From the NCBI RefSeq assembly GCF_000003815.2, contig NC_049979.1, forward strand, positions 17,404,437 through 17,468,436: 64,000 nucleotides of DNA, given 5' to 3'. This DNA comes from Branchiostoma floridae (lineage: Eukaryota; Chordata; Leptocardii; Amphioxiformes; Branchiostomatidae). Each line of letters starts with the position of its first letter. Position 1 is the first letter of the stretch. Below are positions 1-10,908 of this stretch, piece after piece. Both the position numbers and the translations under genes were made by a program. The notes under the pieces were generated by a model, which was not told where the DNA came from, searched no databases, and was given only the letters and a program-made list of their open reading frames with translations.

Positions 1-1730
1 AAGAAAAGTAACAACTGACAATGAATGGGAGATTAATTAAATGTTTGATTATCTAATAATGACTTTTTTAACAGGTTTTTGAAGATGGATGGTGAATGAC
101 TAAGATGTAAGGTTTCATTTAAACTATTCCAGATTTGCGGACACCTGAACAGCATGGAAAACTTTCTTTGTTGTGTTTTTACTTGTATCTGTTTTAAATG
201 GTTAGACTGTCTGGTATGGTACTGATGGTGGTCTGAATTGTGATGGAAAAGGTTCTGGAATTGCTTTGGTATACAAGAACTATTAATGGTTTTGTGAACA
301 AAAAGGCAACTTTGCAGTTTGTTTATATCATATATAGTTAATACTTTTAAATTACGAAACAAAGATGCAGAAGGGAATGTATACGACACATTTGAGACTA
401 TTCGGACGAAGCGTTTCTGCAGAAGAAGTAGAGGTTTAAGTGATGTGGAGTATGTACTCGCCCATACGGTGTTACAATATGCAAGATAGGGATATAGTAA
501 ACTATAGTATAATATCATATATGTTTTAGAAGATAGTAGCGTTGCGATTTTTCTGACAATACCTATGTTTTTATAGATTTTTTTGCAAATAAGGTCAATA
601 TGTTTTTTCCAGGTAAGTTTGTCATCAATGGTGACACCTAAGAAACACGTGTGCGTAACTTGATTAATTGGTGTGTTATTAATAGCTATTTTAACATTTT
701 CCTTATTGTATTTTTTCTTCCCTGCAAAAATAATGAAATTTGTTTTCTTGACATTTAAGGATAATTTGTTAATTTGGAACCATTTGTTTACTTTGTCTAA
801 TTCTCTATTCATTTTACTGACTAATATACCAAGGTCAGAATGTGATGAAAACAAGTTAGTATCATCTGCAAATAGTAGTGCATATAGTTCATCAGATACA
901 TTAGCCAAATCGTTGATATATATGAGAAATAATAGAGGACCAATAATAGAACCTTGAGGGACGCCACAGGAAATTGATCTTGTATCTGAGGAGTAGGTAT
1001 TATTAGAAACATACTGTTTTCTGTTAGATAAATAGTCTTTTAGCCATGTTAAAACATATCCTTGAAAGCCATAGCAGTTAAGTTTTTCTAATAGAATTTT
1101 ATGGTTCACGGTGTCGAAAGCTTTCGACAAGTCCAGAAACACACCAATGGTGAATTCATTCTTTTCTAAGGCAGAGGTAATTTTATCTACTAATTTCAAA
1201 AGTGTCATATATGTTGAATGGTGTTTACGGAAGCCATATTGGTGTTCATGGAGAATGTTGTTATCTTCTAAGTGCTGTAGAATTCTCTTGTATACTAATT
1301 TCTCTAGGACTTTTGAAAATACCGGCAAAACTGATATGGGGCGGTAATTTGACAGTAAACAGGTGTTTCCCGATTTGAAAAGCGGTATGACTTTGGCTAT
1401 CTTTAAATCATTTGGGACCATACCAGTTTCCAAGGATAATTTTAATATATACGTGAGGGGCTCTAGTATTGAGCTGCTGACTTGTTTTATTAAGGAGGTG
1501 CTTAATTCATCATTACCAGGAGCAGAGTTCTTAAGATTACAAATAATATTTTGGACTTCGGATACAGTGGGTGTTTCAAAGAAGCTATAAGATGGGTAGA
1601 CATTGTTAATGAAAGATAGAGGAGAACAGTCAGTCTTGTCGATCTTTTTAGCTAATGAGGGTCCAATATTAACAAAAAAGTTAATTAACAAATGGTTGTA
1701 ACAACATTGTCCAGGCATTTGTCATAACAG
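1..1730 (-). mobile_element. 5'-truncated non-LTR (LINE) retrotransposon
   Basis: The stretch is filled by one reverse-transcriptase ORF on the minus strand plus a short 3' tail running off the left edge. No endonuclease domain precedes the RT, and an in-frame stop lies just upstream of the first Met, so the copy appears truncated at about 1720-1740, as is usual for LINEs. It lies downstream of CNRIP1 exon 2 in the same orientation, presumably inside the last intron. The 3' end and any target-site duplication are outside the window. Confidence 0.85.
33..1718 (-). CDS. Reverse transcriptase (partial ORF2 of a CR1/L2-like LINE)
   Basis: This 561-residue open frame has no internal stop. It encodes a non-LTR reverse transcriptase that would copy element RNA at a nicked chromosomal target. 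Visible motifs in order are NYRPISVLPVFSKVLEK, YGFRKHHST, the metal-binding FLDLSKAFDTVNH block, GVPQGSIIGPLLFLIYIND, the catalytic FADDT box (an FADD variant of YADD), and FLGVTIDDKLTW with a thumb/C-terminal region. The N-terminal endonuclease of a full ORF2 is missing, so the copy cannot be autonomous. The uninterrupted frame suggests a fairly recent insertion. The KAFDTVNH and GVPQGS wording fits the CR1/L2/Jockey group; the exact clade is not determined. Confidence 0.9.
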   Translation of the reverse strand: MPGQCCYNHLLINFFVNIGPSLAKKIDKTDCSPLSFINNVYPSYSFFETPTVSEVQNIICNLKNSAPGNDELSTSLIKQVSSSILEPLTYILKLSLETGMVPNDLKIAKVIPLFKSGNTCLLSNYRPISVLPVFSKVLEKLVYKRILQHLEDNNILHEHQYGFRKHHSTYMTLLKLVDKITSALEKNEFTIGVFLDLSKAFDTVNHKILLEKLNCYGFQGYVLTWLKDYLSNRKQYVSNNTYSSDTRSISCGVPQGSIIGPLLFLIYINDLANVSDELYALLFADDTNLFSSHSDLGILVSKMNRELDKVNKWFQINKLSLNVKKTNFIIFAGKKKYNKENVKIAINNTPINQVTHTCFLGVTIDDKLTWKKHIDLICKKIYKNIGIVRKIATLLSSKTYMILYYSLLYPYLAYCNTVWASTYSTSLKPLLLLQKRFVRIVSNVSYTFPSASLFRNLKVLTIYDINKLQSCLFVHKTINSSCIPKQFQNLFHHNSDHHQYHTRQSNHLKQIQVKTQQRKFSMLFRCPQIWNSLNETLHLSHSPSIFKNLLKKSLLDNQTFN

Positions 1731-1827
1731 ACATACAGGCTGCATTAGAAATGTATTGAATTATTTCATACAAGAAGGAAGGATAATTTTCACCTTATCA
1801 CGATCAAACCAAAAAGTCTGTCCATAC

Positions 1828-4516
1828 CTCCATGACAAAGGGCACATCTTGTCTGGAGCCCTTCTTGCTGACACTTGTCCCTGCTGTAGACCAGACAGTG
1901 GTGTACCTGACACTGTGGGGATCTCGACTCTGCTCCTTCAGCTGGAGGGAGGTGGTGCCTAGGGAGGTGGATCTGTGGGGAGACGTGTAACAATCAGGAA
2001 AGCTAAAGAAATACATCCTCAAGGTTTCTGTCCACTATCCTGGCCTGACTCACAAAATACCATACAGGTGCTTTATACATAGGCTATGATAGTATAACTT
2101 GTTATCTACTATGAGAACCAATAAAAGTTTTTTTTGTCAAATTCATCACTCATAGAATATTCTGGAAGTCCTCATCTTAAGTTTAATTCAGTAATTGAGT
2201 ATACTGTTGGTTCCTAGTTTATGTACTGCAAACTCGGTTGTCTGACTCTGAGGATGTAACTGGTATAAAAGAGGGACAGCCAGATTATAACATATTAAGC
2301 AGAATCTAATCAGGCTAGATAGTTCCTTGCTCTCACAGACTGAGCTGTGGTCTGTTCTTCTCATAGATATGTTGTTCTGTTGATTAAAGAATATTCCAGA
2401 AGCTCTGAGGAATCATGATTCATAATCATATGAATAAGTAAACTTATTTCTTAGGACAAATCATACGGACACCATAAGATAGCCATCATTGACTGAAACA
2501 TTTCCACGAAAGTAAAGAAGAGACTGATAAACATGCAGACCACCACCCAGCGACCACCCATCCCGATTCTCATTTTCCAACTGACGTCATAGGCAGCATG
2601 TTGCCATGGCAACTAACCTCATGAATCCATCAATCTGTCCTACATGCTTTATAGACAAGAATGGTTCCAACCATTAGTGTTTAGGCACAGGCTAATGATG
2701 CAGGGTCTATAAAGTCTCATTACTGCAGGGTCATTAGATCTAAGTCTTACAGGCTGACCTGGCTGTCTTGTGATGTCATTGCTTCATCTTTAATTTCTCA
2801 ACTGCTGCCTCCATCTTGGGATTATGCATAGTACACAGTTGTAACATGGAAGTGTTGGAAGAAGGGGCAAGAAATTTTTTCCAATGCCAAAATGGATGCG
2901 GAATTGTCCTAACTGTATTTTTCTTGACAAGGATTACAAGATTTTTTGACCCAAACATAGAATTCACACACCCATGGAAGTTCATTGAATACTGACAGTT
3001 TTAAATCTGCATACGTACAAAAAAATTAACAAGATGGCAATGTCATATCAAGGTCACCCTGTTGCTTACATCCCAGTTAATGAAAATGTTGCCTGTCTCA
3101 CTGATGTGTCCCAGAAGACTGCTACCAGCTGAGACCCAGCTGAAATGGGCGTGTCTGCTCTAGATTAGATTAAAAAGCCCACAACATGAATCTAGAGCAA
3201 AGGGGAGCCTGACTAAATGGTTAACGTTACATATTCCAAATCATTCTGACAGGTCAGATGACAACAAAGCATACCAACAAATGTCTTAAAATATTAAGCA
3301 TTGATATGATAAACATTATTCCACTGATACTTCCTGCACCCTGTGCTTTCAGTTTACCCCACCTGTGCCATCAGTGAACTGTCCCCAAGTGCATGGGCTG
3401 GTTAGGAACTGCTGCTTTTCAAAAGTTATCTTTTTGATAAATAGGGTTCTTCTTTTCTTGAAAATCAGGATACTACATATGAACATATTTCAACTAACCT
3501 TTACAAATGTGGACATAATAAACCAATATAAATGTAATGACATTTATGCAGCCGATATAATTCATTCATGTTTGCCATGATGGCAGGTTAAGGCATTGTG
3601 GGTGGGGCAATCATTAATACACAGGCCAGGCAGGGGGGACTGAACAATACTAATGGGTGCAACAAAGGGAGAAAAGGTCACAGTGAACATTTTGGGAACA
3701 ACAGATGCTGGAAATAATGAATGCTATCACATGGTCAATTGTCTAATCCTGGACAGACATGGTATCCGTATCTTCCATTGGTTTCAATGATTGCTTATAA
3801 AATGATTTTGATTTTTTTTTAAAGAACATGCTAAGCTTTGAATTGTGATAAAAACTGCACTTTGATAGGTTAATTCTAGGGGGAAAATCAGGAGACAAGA
3901 AGCGACGGCCAGCAAAAAGCAAAACGTTACTGAAATTAGGGTAAGTGGGACGCATGGTGGCAGAAGCTAGATGAAAAACAGGCACTGTACTTTGGTTCAT
4001 TCGATCTATAGTATTAGTAGTAGCCTCTGGCAAACAGCAAACAAAAAACATCATAACGGGTTTGGTGATCACGGGACTGAATTAAAGCCAATCTAGTGAT
4101 GAAAATGAGATTATTGCTCCGAGCAACGGTAGCTGGAGCCGACGAGGTCCCAGAGGAATAAGAGAAAAAAATATGAAAATGAAAATAGACCTCCTGTCAC
4201 TCAACGATATCTTCACAATAATCAAATACAACTCTAACGTTAATCATTAAAGGCAGAATCCTGCTGACACAATAGTTTTGAACCTTAGATCATTATGAGG
4301 AATATGACCATCTATAATGTGATTTGTGAGTCAAACGTACTTGGGGTATAACGATGGCTTGATGTCGATGTCCAGTCGATACTGGACATCTGCCTGTAGC
4401 TTGATGGTCCTCTCACTCGTCTTAAACCTGCCTCCGTCGATCTTGAAGAACACAGGCGACCCGTCGTCCTCTCGGCGGATAGAAACGGTCACCTTGAAAA
4501 TGAAATCAGAACCCAT
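1828..4516 (-). CDS. CNRIP1: CB1 cannabinoid receptor-interacting protein 1 homologue (exons 1-2, 3'-partial)
   Basis: Exon 1 is 4341-4516, from the ATG at 4516 to donor GTACGT, and ends in phase 2. Exon 2 is 1828-1972, from acceptor CCCCACAG to donor GTATGG, and ends in phase 0. Exon 1 reads MGSDFIFKVTVSIRREDDGS and continues with PVFFKIDGGRF, ERTIKL and DIDIKP, matching the vertebrate CNRIP1 pattern of PVFYKVDGQRF, RTIKL and IKP. Exon 2 (SLGTTSLQLKEQ to DVPFVME) aligns with the next CNRIP1 block. About 107 of roughly 160 residues are present. The conserved C-terminal block (the WQVKFYNY region) is not seen above the retrotransposon and should lie left of the window. In vertebrates this small cytosolic protein binds the CB1 receptor tail; lancelet function is inferred. 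Intron 1 is 2.4 kb. Confidence 0.82.
1973..4340 (-). other. CNRIP1 intron 1, no feature recognised
   Basis: I see no conserved exon, RNA gene or clear repeat in this 2.4-kb intron. The short open frames at 2776-2985 and 3743-4072 (minus) have no recognisable motif and no splice sites in phase with the CNRIP1 model. Confidence 0.5.
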
Positions 4517-6791
4517 GTCCTCGACTCGTACGTTACACCTCTGCGCCTCTGGAGGAATATTTCTCGGTCATCTGCCGCCCAACGTTGCGCTTGGAATGTT
4601 CAAACCAGCCGTTCCGCCTATCTCCATATCACATGCCTACAAACCCCACCATAATTCGGACCATACTGTGTTATAATGCGTTGTCCCGTGGAAACATGAA
4701 AAGCGAAAGTGACCCGCTAGTGATGTTCACTTCCGGATCATTGGGATGATGTCACGTTTTGCGGCATCCTGACGTCACAAATTTCTTGTAAAGCCTGGAG
4801 GAGGGATGTGGGGATAGATGGAACGAACTGTGGATGCGTTTCTGGAAGGTTTATAACGAAACAGGGAAATGCCCAGCTTGTTTGAATGTATTACCTGAAA
4901 CTAAAGAAAGGATCACCAGAAAGCAACGAAATCCTACCTTCGTTGTATGGAATAATAGTATATGGAATTTGGATAAAAGGAAAAGAAATATGAAATATTC
5001 ATAGCACATGAATAATTCTGCTTTCGTCATTGAGAAGCATATTGGTTTGCAGCAACCGTTCCATTCATGTAATTTAGTTTAGATGTACACATCGGAGCAG
5101 GAAGAGGGTAGAAACCAGCATGTAACGTTACAGACAGGGCGCGAGTAGAGCGCATCATGAAGAATCACATGATGCTGAGTTTTGCAGACCGTGGCGGAAC
5201 ACATGGGCTGGCACAATGCTGAATTTCTTGTTTGACATACGATGTTGTTGTTTTTTACTGCATTAGCTTTATCCCTATTCTGATATAGAAAATGTTACAT
5301 TTATAGAATGCAAAATTCAATGTTATAATGTCAGAGGAGTCCGGTCAATGCATACAGAATGGCGTGGTCACATTATTTTGTCGTGTTTCAGGCCATATTC
5401 TTTAGTGTGCATGACTATGTCCGTGAAAGGAACACTATGAGTCACCTGAATAGCATATGACTCACAGGTTTCTTTGTAGATCAGGGCAGGGTATTGATGG
5501 AGGTAAGACACTTTGTATGTCAGTTTTAGTTGTATTGATTTATTCAGGCTGGACGGCAAACATGCTTTCTTACATACTTTCGCATATTGCTAGTAGTTGA
5601 ACTGGCTAAGATGCACGTCGTTGGTGTGCACATATGGTATTGATTATCGATAGGTACAAAAGCCTGGGCTATGGTCTGGTGAATGAATGTAGTTTTGTAA
5701 GGTTGTGGCAGTTTATTATAAATATCAGCACAGCAGTTTTGGACAGCATTACAAAACACTTCATGATACACAGCAGTTACACAACAACTGGGTTATGTAA
5801 CGTAACACCAATAGACACCTGTTTCACCTTCCTTCTGTTACTATCAAATAGATGACAGTTCAACGGCACTTCTTGAAGAATAAGATGTCATTTTAAGGAA
5901 ATAGAATAACTAACAATCAGTGTGTTGACCCCGCAATGTAAAATAAAATCGTTGAAGGACACAGCATGCTAGAGTGCTCACAACTCCAACACTTCGATCG
6001 ACAACATCGCGATGAGAGTTCTGGAGGGCCCTTGACGCAAAACATAGGTAGGCACCCTTTTCATGTGCAGTCTTGGCGTTTTCACAACATATCCAACTCA
6101 ATCATACACTTGGTCACGCAATAGTGAAGCATAGGAGTGAGAAAATATTACATTTCGGGACCTTGATGCACTGAAATCATCCTGTGTGTTCCAATGTACG
6201 TCATTCTCATTATTCAAAGTCGAAACAATTCGTGACCACGGGTACTCCTTATAAATGGATCCGACCATGAAGTTCAGTAGATACACCGAAATTCCGGAGT
6301 CCATAAAAGCGAACTTGAACAGGTTTGCCAAATCGTACACACTTACTCTCTTCTTTCTAAGAAGAAACGGAGTAACGTTACGTTAAAGAAATTTTTGTTC
6401 CGAACCGATCATGCATGGAGCAGCTGACGGCAGTGACCTAGACGTACTGAGACAAATTAACCAAGCAATTATTTTCAACGTTGAAAGATGACAATTCAGT
6501 GAACCTATTAAAGCTGGTTACCTTCGCCGATGGGCTATTTTTACCAGCGTTTCTTTTTAAAAACAATGCTAGAAATTAGTGAATGGAATTTCATAATTTT
6601 GGTGGTGGGTGGCACTCTCTGCATGCCATGACAACTTTGTCTAACACAGTGTGTGTATCAAGTACTGTACGTAGCATGCTTTTCCTGACTATTATCAAGA
6701 AGCCAATGAAGTATGATACAGCATGCAGTCCTACAGGCTGTACCGGTTGTCCGTGCACTACCTGTGTTGTATGTATTGGTCCAAGTTGGAG
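4517..6791. other. Intergenic: CNRIP1 5' side and 3' side of the B-box/SPRY gene
   Basis: This 2.3-kb stretch should hold the CNRIP1 promoter (next to 4517) and the 3' UTR of the B-box/SPRY gene (next to 6791). I recognise no TATA box, no polyadenylation signal I would defend, and no coding exon. The minus-strand frames at 5544-5771 and 6098-6340 show no family motif. Confidence 0.45.
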
Positions 6792-9700
6792 TCATGAGGT
6801 AGGTAGGTCCTTGGGAACACTTAGACCCGTGTGAATGGTCAGCTTTCCCTGTCCGACATAGAACAGCGGGTATGTCGGCTTCTCGAACTGTGCGTGAAAC
6901 GCGTACAAGAACAACTTTCTCTCCCCGGAGTTCGCCGAAAAAAAGGCCAGGTAGCCCAAGTCATAGTCCTGGTGTACGCCGATTTTCCGGATCCCGTCGA
7001 TTCTACTCCTGTAGAAGGGTGAGAACACCAGCACGCGTTTGTGGTAGTGCATGGCGGTGAACCTGTTCGGGTAGCCCAGACACAGGACCCAGGAGTTCTT
7101 GTCCTCACCCGCGGCGGAAGGGGCTCCGTCTGCCGTCTTGTAACAGATGCCGATACGGTAGTCCAGGCTCCTGTTCACGGAGACCTCCCAGTAGTGCTTG
7201 CCGGTTGTGATGGGCAGGTTGCCCATGACAGTGTGCAGGCCGCGCCGTGACCCGACGGGCTCGGGGATGTGCTCCCGGTACTCCACCTGTTTGCCTCCGT
7301 TCAGAATACGCAGCTTCTTGCTGGCCGTCTTTGGGTCCAACTTGAAAGGCACCATCGGTTTTAGCCTGAAACCAAATACAATTGCAAGGTCCGTCATTGT
7401 GGATCAATCTAGGACAGTCGTGTCCTTCGTTATCAATCTGAAGAATAGACATGATGCTCATCTGCAGGTTCTCACCTGGTCATGTGCTGATCTAGGGACA
7501 GTCCTCCGTTAGAGCTGGAGAAGTTGATCCTGTCCGCCACTCTCTGCTGCTCGGACAGGTCCAGCTTCAGGTGGTCAAACGACGCCAGGTCGGACGGGTT
7601 CTGCCTCAGTCGGCTGCATGCAAAACGTAAGAATTGGTTATCGATAATCATTAGATATTAGGAGGGGGTGTAAGCACTGATTAATCACAGCGAAGTTAAT
7701 GTTCCACACCACTGAGTGAAGAATTAGAGAGTATTGGATACGTCTACAGGTGGGGGAATTTTGGGAAATAATCAGATAGGCTACTTGATTGGTTATTGTC
7801 ATAGATCTTTAGACAGCTTACCTTCTCAAGCCTGTTTCAATCGATCCGACTACCTGCAAAAGAGGACATAAAATCACGTGAGGTTAAGGGAGGTTATCAT
7901 CAACAGTGAGTTTGAACAGAAACCAAAAGAAATCCAGACAAACATTCAAGGTAAAATGAGCTACTATATGTTATATTATGTTTACTCGCTGCCATACGTT
8001 TAAACATTAGAATTGACGTAGCGCAGATGAAGCAGTGAAACCAGAGAATCCCACAAAATGCTTACTTCCAGAATCTCCACTGAATCCTCCTTGCAGAGAG
8101 CCCGGTCTATGAGACCGACTTCCTGACCACAGAGCGTCATCTGTTCCTGGATGTATTCCTCTTTGGCCTGTTTATCCTTGTCCAGCCGACGGAATAACAT
8201 CTGCTGCCGTCTGTCTATAGTCGACATCAGGCCCAGGATCTCGGATTCAATCCTAACCTTAGCCTCTCTGCATTTTTCCTAGGTAGAACATTGATGTAAA
8301 GGTCAGTGTTTTGAATGATATAGGGTGGGAGAGGAGACGACCTACTCGGAATAATCCGCCATTGTTTGTTTGCGGATCGATGGCCACCTGCCTAATCTGC
8401 ATCCTCTCCAGTCTTTCGGCTGATCATCAAAGACTATCAGACTGTTGAACTAAGAAGGGGTCAAACAGTTCAGAGTAGCTAAGGCGCGTTTAAGCTGTGA
8501 AACGGAGGATCACGGTGTTTCGAGGTACAGCCGTAATCTTTTTTGATTAATGTACAAAACAGAGCATACGCTTAAAAAGTATATTTTTCGGTGTAAAAGA
8601 CATCAATGCAGAAACCATTTACTCTCTGCAGATTTGATCCCCCTGCCCAATAATCACCGTTTACAATCCATGATAACAAATGTGGTTCACAAAAGAGCTT
8701 TTTGACCGAGGTTGTTAAAAACTCTTTGGGTTAACGTAATGATCCTGAGTAACCGAAAACCTCCACATATTTCGCAACTCACCACTTTTGTACTTTTGAC
8801 CCACTTTCAAAATGTCGTCTACCCTTTCTCCTGATGTCAGCCTCAAGTTAACGTCTCCTCTACTGTTTACTCAACTGCTTATGCTAGACAGGCTTCAGGC
8901 ATGTGTCAATGTCCTGCTCCTGACTTATGTAATGGGGAGGCACCAATTATTACACCATGCACCACTGCGTTTTCCATTAACGTACTAAAGGTCATCTCCT
9001 TCTCATTGTAATTCTGGCTTGCGAAATCACCCAGTGAGTTTACCAATGTGTCTCTGTTTATTACGTACAGATAAATTGCAAGAACATGTGGCTGTTTTAC
9101 ATACCTCCACCACCCCTAACTGCTGTGACGATTTCTCCACCATCTCACTCAGAGCGTTCCGCCTGGTTAAGAGCCTTTCCTGGGTGCAGAAATAGAGCAA
9201 GTGTAAATGTCTCCACTCTCTAGTACGTCCAGCTGCCTTCCTGTAGGATGTAACTCAACGCTTTCTGTTAACACTTCCAAGTGTGCGACTCCTGCATATG
9301 ACCCTCTTGAAAGATGGCGGCTGTTGTTACAAGAAGGCCAAAAAGACGAATTGCTACAATCGTGCTACACTTGCCATAATTGAAATCACTGTCGATAAAC
9401 TACAAAATTATGAGTCATCGTTTCACATCTTGTTTTTCTGTACATCAAACATTTTTACCTTTTTCTTCTTGGCTGCTGTGCTGACCGGCTCTACGTTGTG
9501 ATCCTTGTGCGCTGCCAGGGCGCACTTGTAACACATACACTCCTTACACGTCTCACAGTACAGTGCTAGCTCCAGGCTGTCCTCGCGGTGCCTGGCGCAT
9601 GTTTTCCGCACGGAGGGCAGCTTGACATGTATCCCGTTCATGGGACGGCCCTTGTCCTCACGGTACCGCCGAACCCGCTGCTTCAGGCTGTCCATGTTGA

Positions 9701-9950
9701 CGTCAATGGCGGGAAGGGTGGCGCTCTTCTCGAGAACATCCCGATGACCGGGCGTAAATTGTTCTCCACCACGTGAGCCATCTGATGGGTCTACTGTCTC
9801 CAAATCTTCCAGAAAACCCTGGGAAGTGGAGAGGGCGACATGCGTGTCAGGTGTGCGCAGTCTTTGCTCCTCTTCAGCGCGTTTCGAAGACTGCTTTCGC
9901 GACATCGACTTACTACGACTTCTTCTAGATTCTTTCGATTTTGACGACAT
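6792..9950 (-). CDS. B-box/coiled-coil/SPRY protein (RING-less TRIM-like)
   Basis: Six exons join in phase: 9459-9950, 9105-9179, 8066-8278, 7823-7854, 7476-7613 and 6792-7365, giving 507 residues. A Met at 9992 is in frame; I chose 9950 (MSSKSKES). Residues 1-110 are basic and Ser-rich. Residues 118-151 form a perfect B-box type 2 zinc site: C118, H121, C132, C135, C140, C143, H148, H151. A coiled coil follows (about 165-260, with stretches such as RRQQMLFRRLDKDKQAKEEY), then a linker and a PRY-SPRY domain (about 318-507: KLDPKTASKKLRI, GKHYWEV, SWVLCLGYP, LTIHTGLSVP). No RING is encoded. The SPRY reads most like the MID/FSD group, while the layout resembles BSPRY. Such proteins act as scaffolds or ligase partners; no substrate can be inferred. 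The 32-bp exon recalls the tiny exon typical of TRIM genes. Confidence 0.85.
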
Positions 9951-10842
9951 TTCTTCACAACGTTTAGATAGGTACAGGAGCTTGCAGTACACGGCCTCAA
10001 CATGGTAGCCACGCTGTCATGGCTTTCTCGACAGTTCCTTACTCGGAGTATGCTGACAAATATTTGATCCTTAGTATCGAATTTCAAGTAGGTGACGCGG
10101 CTCGACAACAAAATGACTGTGTAGTTACCATAGTAATAAGTGCCTGTCAAGTACCCTGCAGAGTGTGTTGTCCTTGTTCCCGAAGTTGCCTGAAATGCTC
10201 CCCTGCGCAGCGCAGCTCTGTTTTGGCGCTACCTGAACCGGTCCTGTCACGTAGCGATGTTTGGACCAAACAAACGGACAATCGTTAGTCATCGAACGGA
10301 CATCCGGCAGTAGGTCGGCGTCTAACAGGGGTCAAAAACCCGGGGAGACATTTTATGGATTATACCTTAGCGTCCCCGACGTAGCTACACGTCCACCCGT
10401 CGCTCTTATATATCTTGAATATTACTTCACACTAAATCTGAAAACTATGTTATAGTGAAAACACAGTGGCCGCCACACATTGTATCATAAACATGTCGTC
10501 CTCTGCTTGAAAATCTACGTATTAGCGAGAAGGCAGACGCTCACTTTATGCCATGAATATGAAATTCGAAAGCATTGCACCATGAATAAACGTCACGTTG
10601 ATTCAGTTTTGTTTTTCATCATTATTCAAACGATTCCTATCTTGTGCTTTTACCAAATCAATATATCATGGCTACTCATGCTCTATTAAGACGTAGAAAA
10701 ACGTATCACAGTTATGCACCCTTCACTGGTGTCATGCTTCCGCTTCGTTGAAAGTGCTGAGTTCTAGATCCATACTATTCCTATGCATTCCAATAAAGCG
10801 TTGAGTCTGTAGAACAACACATTTTGTTTGTGTTTTATTTTA

Positions 10843-10908
10843 CTTTCTGCAAGAGAAGCTGTAGGTACGATGGTGCTTTCTGCAAGAGAAGCTGTAGGTA
10901 CGATGGTG
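10843..10908. repeat. 33-bp exact tandem duplication
   Basis: Two identical adjacent 33-base units lie at 10843-10875 and 10876-10908, each beginning CTTTCTGCAAGAGAAGC. Perfect identity points to a recent slippage or duplication event, or to an assembly duplication. Confidence 0.9.

Noticed and set aside
1790-1993. Alternative minus-strand frame with a CALCHGG zinc-like motif
   Set aside because: It overlaps CNRIP1 exon 2, whose frame has family matches and correct splice phases.
4326-4676. 116-residue plus-strand frame
   Set aside because: It overlaps CNRIP1 exon 1 on the other strand and is a shadow of it.
7105-7461. Several long frames overlapping the SPRY exon
   Set aside because: They are other-frame shadows of the GC-rich SPRY exon, whose own frame matches the family.
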